Assembly: GCA_946807835.1 (NCBI GenBank)
Contig: OX327683.1
Span: forward strand, 33,291,001 to 33,355,000
Reading direction: 5' to 3'
DNA length: 64,000 bases
Source: Ailanthus altissimus
Lineage: Eukaryota > Streptophyta > Magnoliopsida > Sapindales > Simaroubaceae
The notes beneath the pieces are model-generated. The model saw nothing but the letters and a program-made list of their open reading frames with translations, was not told where the DNA came from and searched no databases. Below, one piece after another: positions 38,101 through 46,407 of this stretch. A program made the position numbers and the translations under genes. Position 1 is the stretch's first letter; every line of letters begins with the position of its first letter.

Positions 38101-38932
38101 CACCAATGTGGGATTGGCTCAATTTGGCATATAAGCCAATTTTCAACAGTAACAGCCCTGTCAGAATAGCTCCAAGGACTCTGGATTGCCTGTTGAAGAC
38201 ATCACACATGTCCATCGTCGTGCATTGCTCACACCAGTTGGTAGTGCATCAAGACATCTATGTATTTCACGATAAAATGTCAACCTTATGAACAAATGAA
38301 AATGTGGCTGATTTTGTATATTGTTTTTAGAGAGGAGCAGCAGCCCTATGAAGAGTAGGTCACCTGAACTCAGATTGCCTGTTGAAGATGTCCCACGTGA
38401 CAACCACCGCTCATTGCTCGCACCAGTAGGTAGCGCATCAGGAATTTGAGTTTTTCTGTTGTTCTGCTTTGATTACTCAATGACCAAACTCATCAAGCAC
38501 GGTGTCCCATGCATCTCCCTTATAACAACTGAAACAGTGGCCTGACTTTGTACAAATGGCTTCTTTTTTTCTGTCAATATTTTTTTTTATAAACATGCAT
38601 CTTTTGAAGCCCATCCCTCTGGATATTATTTGTAAATTAAGTGTCTATGTTGTGTCATAAAATGATATTTTGTAACCGGAGAAGTGTTTATAGCAGTACT
38701 AATACATATTTGAGCGTTCACTTTTTATAACATTTTCATCACATCAATATATATTTTCTATTTTTAACTGTAGCTCGTTCTACAACTTTTTCTTTGTTCT
38801 TGTTTTGTTCGTTTTTGCTTTTTTGTCTTTACAGAACTGAAATCTAAGCGGTTGTCTTTTTCGTTAGTGGGAGTAGATCAGAAGAAAGCTTCTACGTTAG
38901 ATATGTGGAGCACAAGGAATAGCTTGGAGTAA
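32198..38932 (+). CDS. Small unrecognised protein; gene split by a copia element
   Basis: Exons 32,198-32,309, 32,461-32,601, 38,331-38,429 and 38,835-38,932 have GT..AG introns, all in phase 1, and total exactly 450 bp: 149 residues plus stop. I do not recognise the family. The protein is basic and hydrophilic, with no membrane span or signal peptide. It carries Ser-Pro sites (S16, S89, S95) and a KRLSF motif (122-126) of the cyclin-binding RxL kind. E2F-like sites precede it, so a cell-cycle role is plausible but only inferred. Between exons 2 and 3 lies a near-copy of exon 3 that is one base shorter and contains an intact copia element; it must be skipped to keep the frame. The resulting intron is about 5.7 kb. 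The final exon could differ if the gene continues downstream. Confidence 0.6.
32761..33318 (-). repeat. 3' LTR of the copia element
   Basis: 558 bp; on the plus strand TGTTACGCCA to TTTTCAACA. A TATATAA-type box in element sense lies near 33,233-33,240. It differs from its partner only at about 32,918 (A/C) and 33,274 (T/C). Confidence 0.95.
33422..37423 (-). CDS. Copia gag-pol polyprotein, intact
   Basis: 1,333 residues from ATG 37,423; the frame is open further upstream but without another ATG. Domains in order: gag with VEKFDG near residue 21 and a CCHC knuckle (C239, C242, H247, C252); aspartic protease DSG at 298-300; integrase zinc finger (H431, H436, C462, C465) and catalytic D492, D555, E591 with the DX35E spacing; reverse transcriptase with D923 and YVDD (1009-1012); RNase H with D1185, E1226 and D1261 and the usual end TKHIDVRHHFVRE. 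No stop, frameshift or missing catalytic residue was seen. Integrase lies before reverse transcriptase, which defines Ty1/copia. It could supply all functions for its own copying, and possibly for related defective copies. Confidence 0.96.
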   Translation of the reverse strand: MASSSSTSMRTVTVSSAKIDVEKFDGRNNFGLWQSEVLDGLCQQDLDIVLEETKPEDIKEIDWNRLNIKACGLIRSCLCREQKYPFIREKSANALWKALENKYMKKSNENRLYLLKRLFRLQLRQGTSISSHIDEFNKLIADLLNLEETFKDEIKAMLLIGSLPDELDHLCITLIHGKDKLSFEEVCSSLTNYEIRRKDQREHRDESVEALIVRGRSQSRKPGKRGKSKSRGRVGKDECAFCREKGHWKKDCPKLKKKEKDMSISDACVVESVSDDSLSDFCLSGHSSTSRSDEWIMDSGCTYHMCPHREWFFNFEELNGGVVYMGNNDSCHTAGIGSIRLKNDDGSTRVLTDVRYIPKLRKNLISLGALESKGCTVSIRNGILRVTSGALVTLKGTRRNNLYYYNGSTVIGSAAMVSDNDADSEIIRLWHMRLGHAGEKALFSLVKRGLLKGAKTCKLEFCEHCVLGKQKRVKFGTAIHNTEGILDYVHSDVWGPSQTTSMGGLRYYVIFVDDFSRRTWVYVLKSKDDVLSAFLKWKKMVETQTGRKIRHLRTDNGGEYCSDQFLKLCQDEGIVRHFTVRGTPQQNGVAERMNRTLLEKVRCMLSNAELGKEFWAEAVIYACHLINRLPSAAIGDRTPLEVWSGKPVSDYDSLHVFGSIAYYHVKESKLDSRAKKAIFLGFSSGVKGYRLWCPSSRKIVSSRDVTFDESSMLKKSENQTTVNSTPQQVERTQQQVELETTTLNPVRSVETDNDTPMTEVILGDDGEGSTHEPQQQQETIAVNRPRREIRRPARFVDMVAYALPVVDDDVPSTYREAVSYSEVDQWKTAMKEEMQSLQKNETWELAQLPKGKKAIGCKWVYAKKDGFPDKKDVRYKARLVAKGYAQKEGIDYNEVFSPVVKHSSIRILLALVAQLNMELVQLDVKTAFLHGDLEEEIYMTQPEGFKVAGKEKLVCKLKRSLYGLKQSPRQWYKRFNRFMMGQRYTRSKFDHCVYFQRLHDGSFIYLLLYVDDMLIASTNVEEIEKLKIQLNREFEMKDLGEARKILGMEISRDRERGKICLTQKQYLKKVLQRFGISEESKPVSTPLAAHMKISASLSPSSDEEREYMSRVPYANAVGSLMYAMVCTRPDISHAVGVVSRYMHNPGKGHWQAVKWIMRYLLKTVGVGLVFERDETCDHYAVGFVDSDYAGDLDKRRSTTGYVFTLARAPVSWKSTLQSTVALSTTEAEYMAVTEAVKEAIWLQGLLDELGIGQKKINVYSDSQSAIHLAKNPVYHVRTKHIDVRHHFVREIISEGRILLQKIGTAENPADMLTKVVTAIKFNHCLDLINIVRV
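37577..37588 (-). other. Primer-binding site of the copia element
   Basis: TGGTATCAGAGC in element sense, complementary to the 3' end of initiator tRNA-Met, two bases inside the 5' LTR. Confidence 0.9.
37591..38148 (-). repeat. 5' LTR of the copia element
   Basis: 558 bp, same ends as its partner. In element sense it is the promoter-bearing LTR, with a TATA-type box near 38,063-38,070. Confidence 0.95.
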
Positions 38933-39353
38933 AGCAGACCTCTGAGACCTGCGGGTACTTCTTTGATTCTTAACTCTAGTGATTTTTCAGTTTGCTTTGT
39001 TGGAACCCTAATAGATGGAAGTAAAAGTATTAAAGAACAAAACTGAATGGTACTAATATTTGGCATCCAAGTTACAACATTCTTTACTTTTCATTCTTTC
39101 CATCTTGGCGGCCCAACGGAGGACTATTATTTGGGCATACCTCAGATATGACTAGATTGTCGAAATTAGGCTTTGTATCCATAGAACATTGTAATAGCAA
39201 TAGAAGCACATTTCTGAATTTCTTTTAATGAGTGGTTGTCCTAGTACAACAGAACAAGAATGTTGCAACATTGTATCTTCAGATGTGGTTGATTATGTCA
39301 ATTATCCAGGGACTCGGAATAAGCATGAAGATTTCTTCACAGCAAAGAGAAAG

Positions 39354-39509
39354 AAGCTACCTCAGTGGACTTGGTGGCTTTGGTAGCTTATGTTACCACT
39401 TCACCTTAGTCTTGGGTTCGAGGAGATTGGTAGCTATTTTCCAAATGTAATTTCCTTCAATAATTGAGGTATTTTATAAAAAAAAAAAAAAAAAAAGCTA
39501 CCTCAGTGG
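39354..39509 (+). mobile_element. Short SINE with poly(A) tail and 15-bp target duplication
   Basis: AAGCTACCTCAGTGG occurs at 39,354-39,368 and again at 39,495-39,509. Between the copies lies a 126-bp insert ending in an A run (about 39,477-39,496). The insert carries a GGTTCGAGGA box at 39,415-39,424, matching the internal B box of tRNA genes, and a weak A-box-like TGGCTTTGGTAGC upstream. A tail plus a perfect long duplication is the mark of LINE-driven retroposition. The perfect duplication indicates a fairly recent insertion. The 5' end may be truncated. Confidence 0.75.
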
Positions 39510-40117
39510 GTTGCAGATATGTCATTTCCTGAAATTGAACTCTGTACAAAGGGGTTAGACACATCATCATAGATAAGTTGTTTGTTCTACTCTATCAATC
39601 ATATCATGGACTCGCTAGAAATTTCTCAGGTATGATCTTGTTTCTGTGCTCCTCAGTTGGCTGCTCCCTGAGAACAAGGAAGAAAATATATGCTCTTTTT
39701 CCCCTTCTTTTTCCTATAAAAGCATGAGTTCTCTCGTTAACTTTGATTTTTAAACAGAAGTAATTACTCTGGCAGATTTTTTAGATTCCAGCGTCCAAGC
39801 AAGTTGAGAGTGTTAGCAAATCAAACTTACTTGCCTTGCCTCGTTCAAATGTTAACTTAAAAGAAACTTCATGACATGTCCACAAGAAATTTTATGGAGG
39901 TTGAATGTGGCTCATGCTCAGAAAATGGTTTGTCATTGTTGAAGCGGAAGCATACAAATAAATAAAAATTACTTAAGTAATATATGTAAAACAAGTTAAT
40001 TAAGGAATAAATAGAGAAATAGTAGAAGAAGAACACACAAAGAATTACGTAGTTCGGCAATTTGTTTACATTCACGACGGATCAAAATCACACTTTTCTC
40101 TTATTATGAATCACAAG

Positions 40118-40647
40118 TGTCACGCCCCAAATGTCCTCAAGCAATTCATCGAACATTTGGTGCGCGCCAAGTTCCCTCAAAGACTACTTGGGCCATTGAA
40201 GCATTCATGGAGCACACCTTTTAAAAGGCCCACTTGAGTTTGTGGTATTCATGGGCCAAGCCCACATGTAATTAGTAGTTGGTAGAGTATTCTAGAATAA
40301 GGATATTCCTTGGAATATTACCCACTTGTAAGATGTAAGTGGTAGAGAATTCTAGAAGAGGAATATTCCAATGGAATATTACCTATGGTAGGTGGCTTTT
40401 ATTTTGGACCGTTAAATGCTTTCAATCTTAGCCATTCATTGTACATAGCTTTTGCTATAAATAGGTGAGCTCTCATTTGGAGCAAAGCACCTCTTAGCTT
40501 GTAATTCTCTTTGCTATCAATACAAGAGTATTTCATCACACATCTTACTTCTTCTTCTTCATCTCTTTCTTGGTTTATTGGGTTTTTGGCTGCTTAGCAC
40601 TAGCAAATGTCTAAGGCCGCACGGTTCGAGAAATTAAGTCCGTGACA
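40118..40647 (+). repeat. 5' LTR of gypsy copy 2
   Basis: 530 bp from TGTCACGCCC to AGTCCGTGACA, with TATAAATA at 40,456-40,463 as probable core promoter. Confidence 0.95.
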
Positions 40648-40649
40648 AG

Positions 40650-40661
40650 TGGTATCAGAGC
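40650..40661 (+). other. Primer-binding site of gypsy copy 2
   Basis: TGGTATCAGAGC, complementary to the 3' end of initiator tRNA-Met, two bases after the 5' LTR. Confidence 0.9.
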
Positions 40662-40674
40662 GGGTTTGAGAAAG

Positions 40675-43600
40675 ATGGTGAAGGAAAAGGATGTTGCTGG
40701 ATCATCCGACCTTTCGGTTGAGAGGGGTAGGAACCCCGAAGCTAGGAGGCATGCTAGCCTTCCTCGTGACAAGTCCATTGAACCCAGCCGCGATTTCGGG
40801 GACGTGGTCATGACTCTTGGTGTTGCTATGACCAAGGCAACGGACCGCCTTGGAGAGTTGGAGGAGCAAATCGAGAAGCTGGAAGTAGGTCTCGATCGTC
40901 AAGGGGACGAGGTACGCTCTCTCATCGACAACACCATTGACACGTATGCGGAGAAGCAACAAGATTGGGTCAAGACTTTCCAAGACATGGTGTTTTCCAC
41001 CATGGAAAAGTTGCAAGCCCAGGTGGAAGAGTTGCAGAAAGGGTTCGAGACCATGAAAGAGGATGTTGCGCTATGCAAACGAGCAGTCGCAAGTGGGGCT
41101 GCTGCCACCCATGTTACGGTGGCTGCGCCGAGAGTAGAAGCTCCTAAGCCGAAAGAGTTCAGAGGCAAGCGGGATGCCAAGGAGCTGGACAACTACTTTT
41201 GGCAGATGGAAAGGTACTTCGAGGCCTTGGGCGTGCGGGAGGAACAAAAGGTAAATACCGCAACCTTGTATCTTTCCGATCATGCAATTCTGTGGTGGCG
41301 TAGGAAAAGCGAGGAAATTCGCAAGGGTACCTGCACCATTAACACTTGGGAAGAATTGCAACGGGAGTTGAAGCGTCAATTTTACCCAGAAAATGTGGCG
41401 CATGATGCCCGGAAACGACTGAAGGAGTTGAGGCAAAACAAGTCCATCAGTGAGTACGTGGAGGAGTACTCGATGTTGATGCTGCAAATTCCGAACATGA
41501 GTGAGGAAGACTTATTGTTCAACTTCCTGGACGGTTTGCAAACTTGGGCCTCTAACGAGCTAAAGCGGCGTGGAGTACAAAATATATCCGACGCCCTTAC
41601 CATGGCGGAGACACTTATGGATTACCGCAAGCAAGAAACCGATAAGTCCAAACACCCGAAACCCAACTTCAGCAAAGGTGGGGGAGCCAAAGAGTCCCAC
41701 CCTCCTCGGAACAAGGATGGGAAAGGCAAACCACCAATGGGGAAAGAGCAGAAACAAGATGGCAAGAGCAAGCCAAAGTCGAACTGCTTCCTTTGCGACG
41801 GAGATCATTGGGTAAGGGACTGTCCGAAGAAGAGAGCCTTCAACGCCATGTTTGAGACGCAAGAGGCAGGTCAGCAGAGCCAAATGGGATGTTTGCAGTT
41901 GCTGAATGCCCTCAATGCCAAAAGGGCTCCCAGCGCGCCAACGGGGACGGCGCTCATGTATGTGGAAGCCCACATAAATGGAAAGAAAACTCAAGTGCTT
42001 GTTGATACCAGAGCTACGCACAACTTCATCAAGCGTGCGGAAGCGGAGCGCTTGGGTCTCAAGGTGGAGAAAGGAGTTGGCTATCTCAAAACCGTAAACG
42101 CCGAGGCCAAACCGCTGGATGGGGTCATTCGAGGAGTCGAAATGCACCTGGGAAATTAGCGCGGCAAGGTAAATTTTTCGGTTGCTCCTTTAGATGATTT
42201 TGATGCTGTTCTTGGTATGGACTTCTTGCGACAGTTTAATGTCGTGCCTCTCCCTCGACACAATTATGTGTGCATCCTGGAAGGAGGGCCATGCATGGTG
42301 CCAACGGTAGACAAACCCAAGAGTGGGCAATCCGCACCAAACGCCGGCAACACTCTCCTCTCCGCAATGCAGTTGAAGAAATGAGCCAAACGGGGAGAAG
42401 AGACATATCTTGCCACAATTTGGGAGGCAGATGATGGGGCAGTAGCGGATGAAGAAAACCTACCGAAGGAAGTCGCAAGAGTGCTCGAGGAGCACAAAGA
42501 TGTGATGCCAGCAGAACTTCCGAAGAAATTACCTCCGAGGCGGGCGATCGATCATGAGATCGAGTTGGAGCCAGGAACAAAGCCTCCAGCCAAAGCGCCC
42601 TACCGAATGTCTCCACCGGAGCTAGCAGAGTTGCGGAGGCAGCTCAAGGAATTGTTGGATGCGGGATTCATCCGGCCATCCAAGGCGCCTTATGGCGCGC
42701 CAGTGCTTTTTCAGCGCAAACATGACGGTTCGCTGCGGTTATGCATAGACTACCGGGCATTGAACAAAGTCACCGTCAAGAACAGGTATCCCATCCCCTT
42801 AATTGCTGACTTGTTTGATCAATTGGGGCAGGCCAAATACTTCTCGAAACTGGACTTGAGGTCAGGATATCATCAAGTGCGGATAGCCGAAGGAGATGAG
42901 CCGAAGACCACATGCGTAACACGCTACGGCGCATTCGAATTTTTGGTTATGCCATTTGGTCTCACCAATGCACCAGCTACTTTCTGCACTTTGATGAACA
43001 ATGTACTCCAGCCTTTCCTCGATAAATTTGTTGTTGTGTACTTAGATGACATCGTAATCTACAGCAACTCTCTCGAAGAACATGTGAGGCATTTGCGGAC
43101 TGTTTTGAGGGTGCTCCGAGAGAATGAGCTGTATGTGAAGAGGGAGAAGTGTTCTTTTGCCAAATCGGAGGTAGACTTTCTGGGCCACAAGATCAAACAA
43201 GGCAAGTTGCTGATGGATAGGGCAAAAATTCGGGCAATAGTGGATTGGGAGGCGCCCACGAAAGTAACCGAGCTGCGGTCCTTTCTCGGGTTAACCAATT
43301 ATTACCGGAGGTTCATCAAAAGCTACTCCACCATTGCTGCACCCCTCACTGACTTGCTGAAGAAAACCAAAGCGTGGGAATGGACTGAGGAGTGTCAACG
43401 GGCTTTTGATCAGTTGAAGAAAGCGGTGATTGAGGAACCGGTTCTTGCGCTGCCAAACTACTTGCTACCGTATGAGGTACACACCGATGCATCCGATTTT
43501 GCTATTGGGGGTGTTCTAATGCAACAAGGCCATCCAATTGCATTTGAGAGCCGAAAGCTCAATGAAACGGAGAGGCGGTATACGGTGCAAGAAAAAGAGA

Positions 43601-45317
43601 TGACGGCGGTCATCCATTGCCTGCGCACTTGGCGACATTACTTGGTGGGGCAAAGTTCGTGGTGATGACGGACAATGTCGCAACGAGCTATTTTCAGAGT
43701 CAAAAGAAGCTCAGCCCGAAGCAAGCCAGGTGGCAGGATTTCTTGGCGGAGTTCGACTATGAACTCGAGTACAAACCGGGTAAGGTGAATGTGGTGGCGG
43801 ACGCCTTAAGCCGGAAGGCCGAGTTAGCATCTATAAGTAAGCTAGAAGGGGAGCTACTCAGCCTATTTCGTGAAGGTACAAAACAAGACCCATTTGCTAA
43901 GCAAATTTCTGCACAGGCGCATGATGGGAAAACACAGCGGTTTTGGGTAGAAGATGGGCTTCTTTACACCAAAGGCCGCCGGGTGTATGTGCCAAAATGG
44001 GGAAACTTGCGGCAGAACCTTATTAAAGAGTGTCATGACACCAAATGGGCAGGACATCCAGGACAAAGGCGTACACGTGCTCTACTAGAGACGGTGTACT
44101 ATTGGCCACATATGCGGGAGGAGATAGAGCAGTTCGTAAAGACTTGTCTAGTATGCCAACAAGACAAGGTAGAGCAGCGGAGTCCCGCAGGTTTACTTGA
44201 TCCCTTGCCCATACCGGAGAGACCTTGGGAGAGCATCTCCATGGACTTCATTGTGAGTTTGCCGAAATCGGAGGGATGTGGGACTATCATCGTGGTGGTA
44301 GACCGATTCTCCAAGTATGCTACTTTCATCCCGGCACCAAAGGAGTGTAGTGCGGAAGAGACCGCAAGGCTTTTCTTCAAGCATGTGGTCAAGTATTGGG
44401 GATTGCCGAGAGTGATAGTAAGTGACCGTGACACCAGATTCACCGGGAGGTTCTGGACGGGGTTATTCAATCTCATGGGGTCAAAACTTCACTTTTCCAC
44501 CAGCTTTCACCCACAAACGGATGGCCAAACCGAACGGGTGAATGCACTTTTGGAGCTGTATTTGCGGCACTTTGTGAGTGCCAATCAGCAGGATTGGGCT
44601 AAGCTACTCGACGTTGCTCAATTCTCATACAATTTGCAGCGGAGCGAGTCAACAAATCGGAGCCCATTCGAGCTAGCAACTGGCCAGCAGCCTCTTACAC
44701 CGCATGCGCTCGTATCCAGCGATACGGGGAGGAGTCCAGCAGCATACAAAGCTGCAAAGTCTTGGCATGAGCAGTCAGACTTAGCGCGGGTGTATCTCGA
44801 CAAGGCGTCTAAACGGATGAAGAAATGGGCGGATAACAAGCGGAGACATGTTGAGTTCAATGTGGGAGACTTGGTGATGGTAAAAATACTCCCGACACAG
44901 CACAAGTCTACCCGTCCACTTCACAAGGGCCTTGTTCGAAAATATGAGGGGCCGTTTCCGATTGCCAAGAGAGTTGGCAAAGTCTCATACAAGGTGGACT
45001 TACCATCGAGACTAAGGCTACATCCGGTGTTTCACGCAAGTTGCTTGAAGCCATATCATGGAGATGCGGACGACACAGAGCGTGGACCACAATCCCGGGC
45101 ACCTTTGGGAGTTTCCACATCTTACGACAAGGAGGCAGAACTAATCCTTGATGTAAGGACAGTACGGAAGAAGAATTATCCTCCAAGTCGTGAATACTTT
45201 GTCAAGTGGAAGGGACAGCCCAATAGTGAAGCAAGTTGGGAACCCGAAAACGCACTATGGCAGTTTGAAGACAAGGTGCGCGAGTTCCAGCGAAGACGCG
45301 ACGAGGGCATCGCGTGA
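40675..45317 (+). pseudogene. Gypsy copy 2 gag-pol, interrupted three times
   Basis: One frame starts at ATG 40,675. Gag includes a coiled-coil-like stretch (about 40,840-41,090), a retrotransposon gag domain (FWQMERYF near 41,200) and a CCHC knuckle at 41,785-41,823. Protease reads DTRATHNF at 42,004. A TAG at 42,157 falls where copy 1 has Trp, and a TGA at 42,382 where copy 1 has Gly. Reverse transcriptase has YLDD at 43,039-43,050. A one-base shift near 43,650 in RNase H moves the rest to another frame. Integrase follows with an HHCC finger (about 44,030-44,160) and catalytic D (44,244), D (44,424) and E (44,532). The C-terminal chromodomain YFVKWKGQPNSEASWEP is near 45,197-45,250. It is non-autonomous as it stands. 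Confidence 0.93.
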
Positions 45318-45333
45318 ACTTGGTGGGGGAGAA

Positions 45334-45863
45334 TGTCACGCCCCAAATGTCCTCAAGTAATTCATCGAACATTTGGTGCGCGCCAAGTTCCCTCAAAGAC
45401 TACTTGGGCCATTGAAGCATTCATGGAGCACACCTTTTAAAAGGCCCACTTGAGTTTGTGGTATTCATGGGCCAAGCCCACATGTAATTAGTAGTTGGTA
45501 GAGTATTCTAGAATAAGGATATTCCTTGGAATATTACCCACTTGTAAGATGTAAGTGGTAGAGAATTCTAGAATAGGAATATTCCAATGGAATATTACCT
45601 ATGGTAGGTGGCTTTTATTTTGGACCGTTAGATGCTTTCAATCTTAGCCATTCATTGTACATAACTTTTGCTATAAATAGGTGAGCTCTCATTTGGAGCA
45701 AAGCACCTCTTAGTTTGTAATTCTCTTTGCTATCAATACAAGAGTATTTCATCACACATCTTGCTTCTTCTTCTTCATCTCTTTCTTGGTTTATTGGGTT
45801 TTTGGCTGCTTAGCACTAGCAAGTGTCTAAGGCCGCACGGTTCGAGAAATTAAGTCCGTGACA
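45334..45863 (+). repeat. 3' LTR of gypsy copy 2
   Basis: 530 bp, seven differences from the 5' LTR, six of them transitions. TATAAATA at 45,672-45,679. Confidence 0.95.
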
Positions 45864-46407
45864 CAAGGCACTCACAAAGTATGCTTATTACAAGAAAGAT
45901 CAGAAAGAAAATTCTCTTTTATACTCTAAATATTTTTTTCCACAAAAAACCACAAAAATTATTGATGATCACTTAGATTTCTTAACATCTTACAAAGATT
46001 AATTGATGATCACAAAAATGTGTTTACAAGTCAAATGATAGCCTTTATATAGGTTTTGAGACGACTTAGGTTTACTCTATACGTGTGGGAGTAGTATTAG
46101 AGAGTCCCGAAACAAGTAGGAGACGAAATAATGAAGTTTCTTTATTTTGGGATACTATTCCTGTCTCCAGCGCTGCTACGTTAGGCTCTCACCGCTGCAG
46201 TGTTGGCGCGACCATCTGAACGCTGCGGCGCTCGTCTCCTAGCGCCGCGCCTGATCACCGCAGTGCTGGCGCCTGATGTGCCTTTCTTTGTTTTTCGCAT
46301 TCATCTTCAATCCGTACATACCCTACACATTTGACTTGCTCTCCAAATTATATTTCAATAATTTAAGAGAGAGAACACTTTCAAATTCCGATTCTCCAAC
46401 CTGTCAT

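Larger units (their letters stand above)
32761..38148 (-). mobile_element. Structurally complete Ty1/copia retrotransposon
   Basis: Two 558-bp LTRs (32,761-33,318 and 37,591-38,148) differ at only two positions by eye. They bound a single uninterrupted gag-pol frame on the minus strand. The primer-binding site for initiator tRNA-Met (TGGTATCAGAGC) is at 37,577-37,588 and the polypurine tract (AAGGTGGAGATT) at 33,319-33,330. The flanking target duplication is GTAGC on the left and GTAAC on the right, one mismatch. Near-identical LTRs plus an open polyprotein indicate a very recent insertion. It lies in a duplicate exon of the gene at 32,198-38,932, antisense to it. The Tnt1-like domain order and residues suggest the Tork clade. 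Confidence 0.97.
32750..38234 (+). pseudogene. Frameshifted duplicate exon carrying the copia insertion
   Basis: Bases 32,750-32,760 plus 38,154-38,240 (after removing the transposon and its duplicated GTAAC) form a 98-bp copy of the 99-bp exon at 38,331-38,429. Both copies begin AGAGGAG(T/C)AGC after a TAG acceptor, share ATTGCCTGTTGAAGA, and end before a GTAG(T/C)GCATCA donor. The copy is one base short near its middle, so including it would shift the frame. The intron after each copy also looks related (GTGGCTGATTTTGTA versus GTGGCCTGACTTTGTA). This is a tandem exon duplication in which one copy has decayed. Confidence 0.65.
40118..45863 (+). mobile_element. Young chromodomain-type Ty3/gypsy retrotransposon (copy 2)
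   Basis: LTRs 40,118-40,647 and 45,334-45,863 (530 bp each) differ at 7 positions by eye, about 98.7% identity. The primer-binding site (TGGTATCAGAGC, initiator tRNA-Met) begins at 40,650 and the polypurine tract GGTGGGGGAGAA is at 45,322-45,333. A 4-bp target duplication CAAG flanks it (40,114-40,117 and 45,864-45,867; ACAAG if the terminal A is shared). The order is gag, protease, reverse transcriptase, RNase H, integrase, chromodomain, defining a chromovirus. It is inserted in an older solo copia LTR. Two in-frame stops and one frameshift prevent an intact polyprotein. Confidence 0.96.
39937..46402 (-). mobile_element. Solo copia-type LTR split by a nested gypsy element
   Basis: The left part (39,937-40,117) starts TGTTGAAGCG and carries a TTACGTAGTTCGGCAA stretch of the kind seen in copia LTRs, including the young copia element here. 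The right part (45,864-46,402) ends TTCTCCAACCT, close to a CCAACA terminus. GTCAT flanks both outer ends (39,932-39,936 and 46,403-46,407). Without the gypsy element the LTR is about 716 bp, antisense, with no internal region left. The right part contains a GC-rich set of CGCTGC/GCGCC motifs at about 46,168-46,275. Confidence 0.6.

Noticed and set aside
38835..39936. Idea that the 149-residue gene continues into the broken frame at 46,408-47,439
   Set aside because: The exon at 38,835 ends in a clean stop and I found no strong donor before it. The short similarity between DMWSTRNSLE and a DMSTRNFMEVE reading near 39,870 is suggestive but too weak to join them.
41560..42147. 195-codon minus-strand open frame within gypsy copy 2
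   Set aside because: Antisense to gag; no independent support for an antisense gene.
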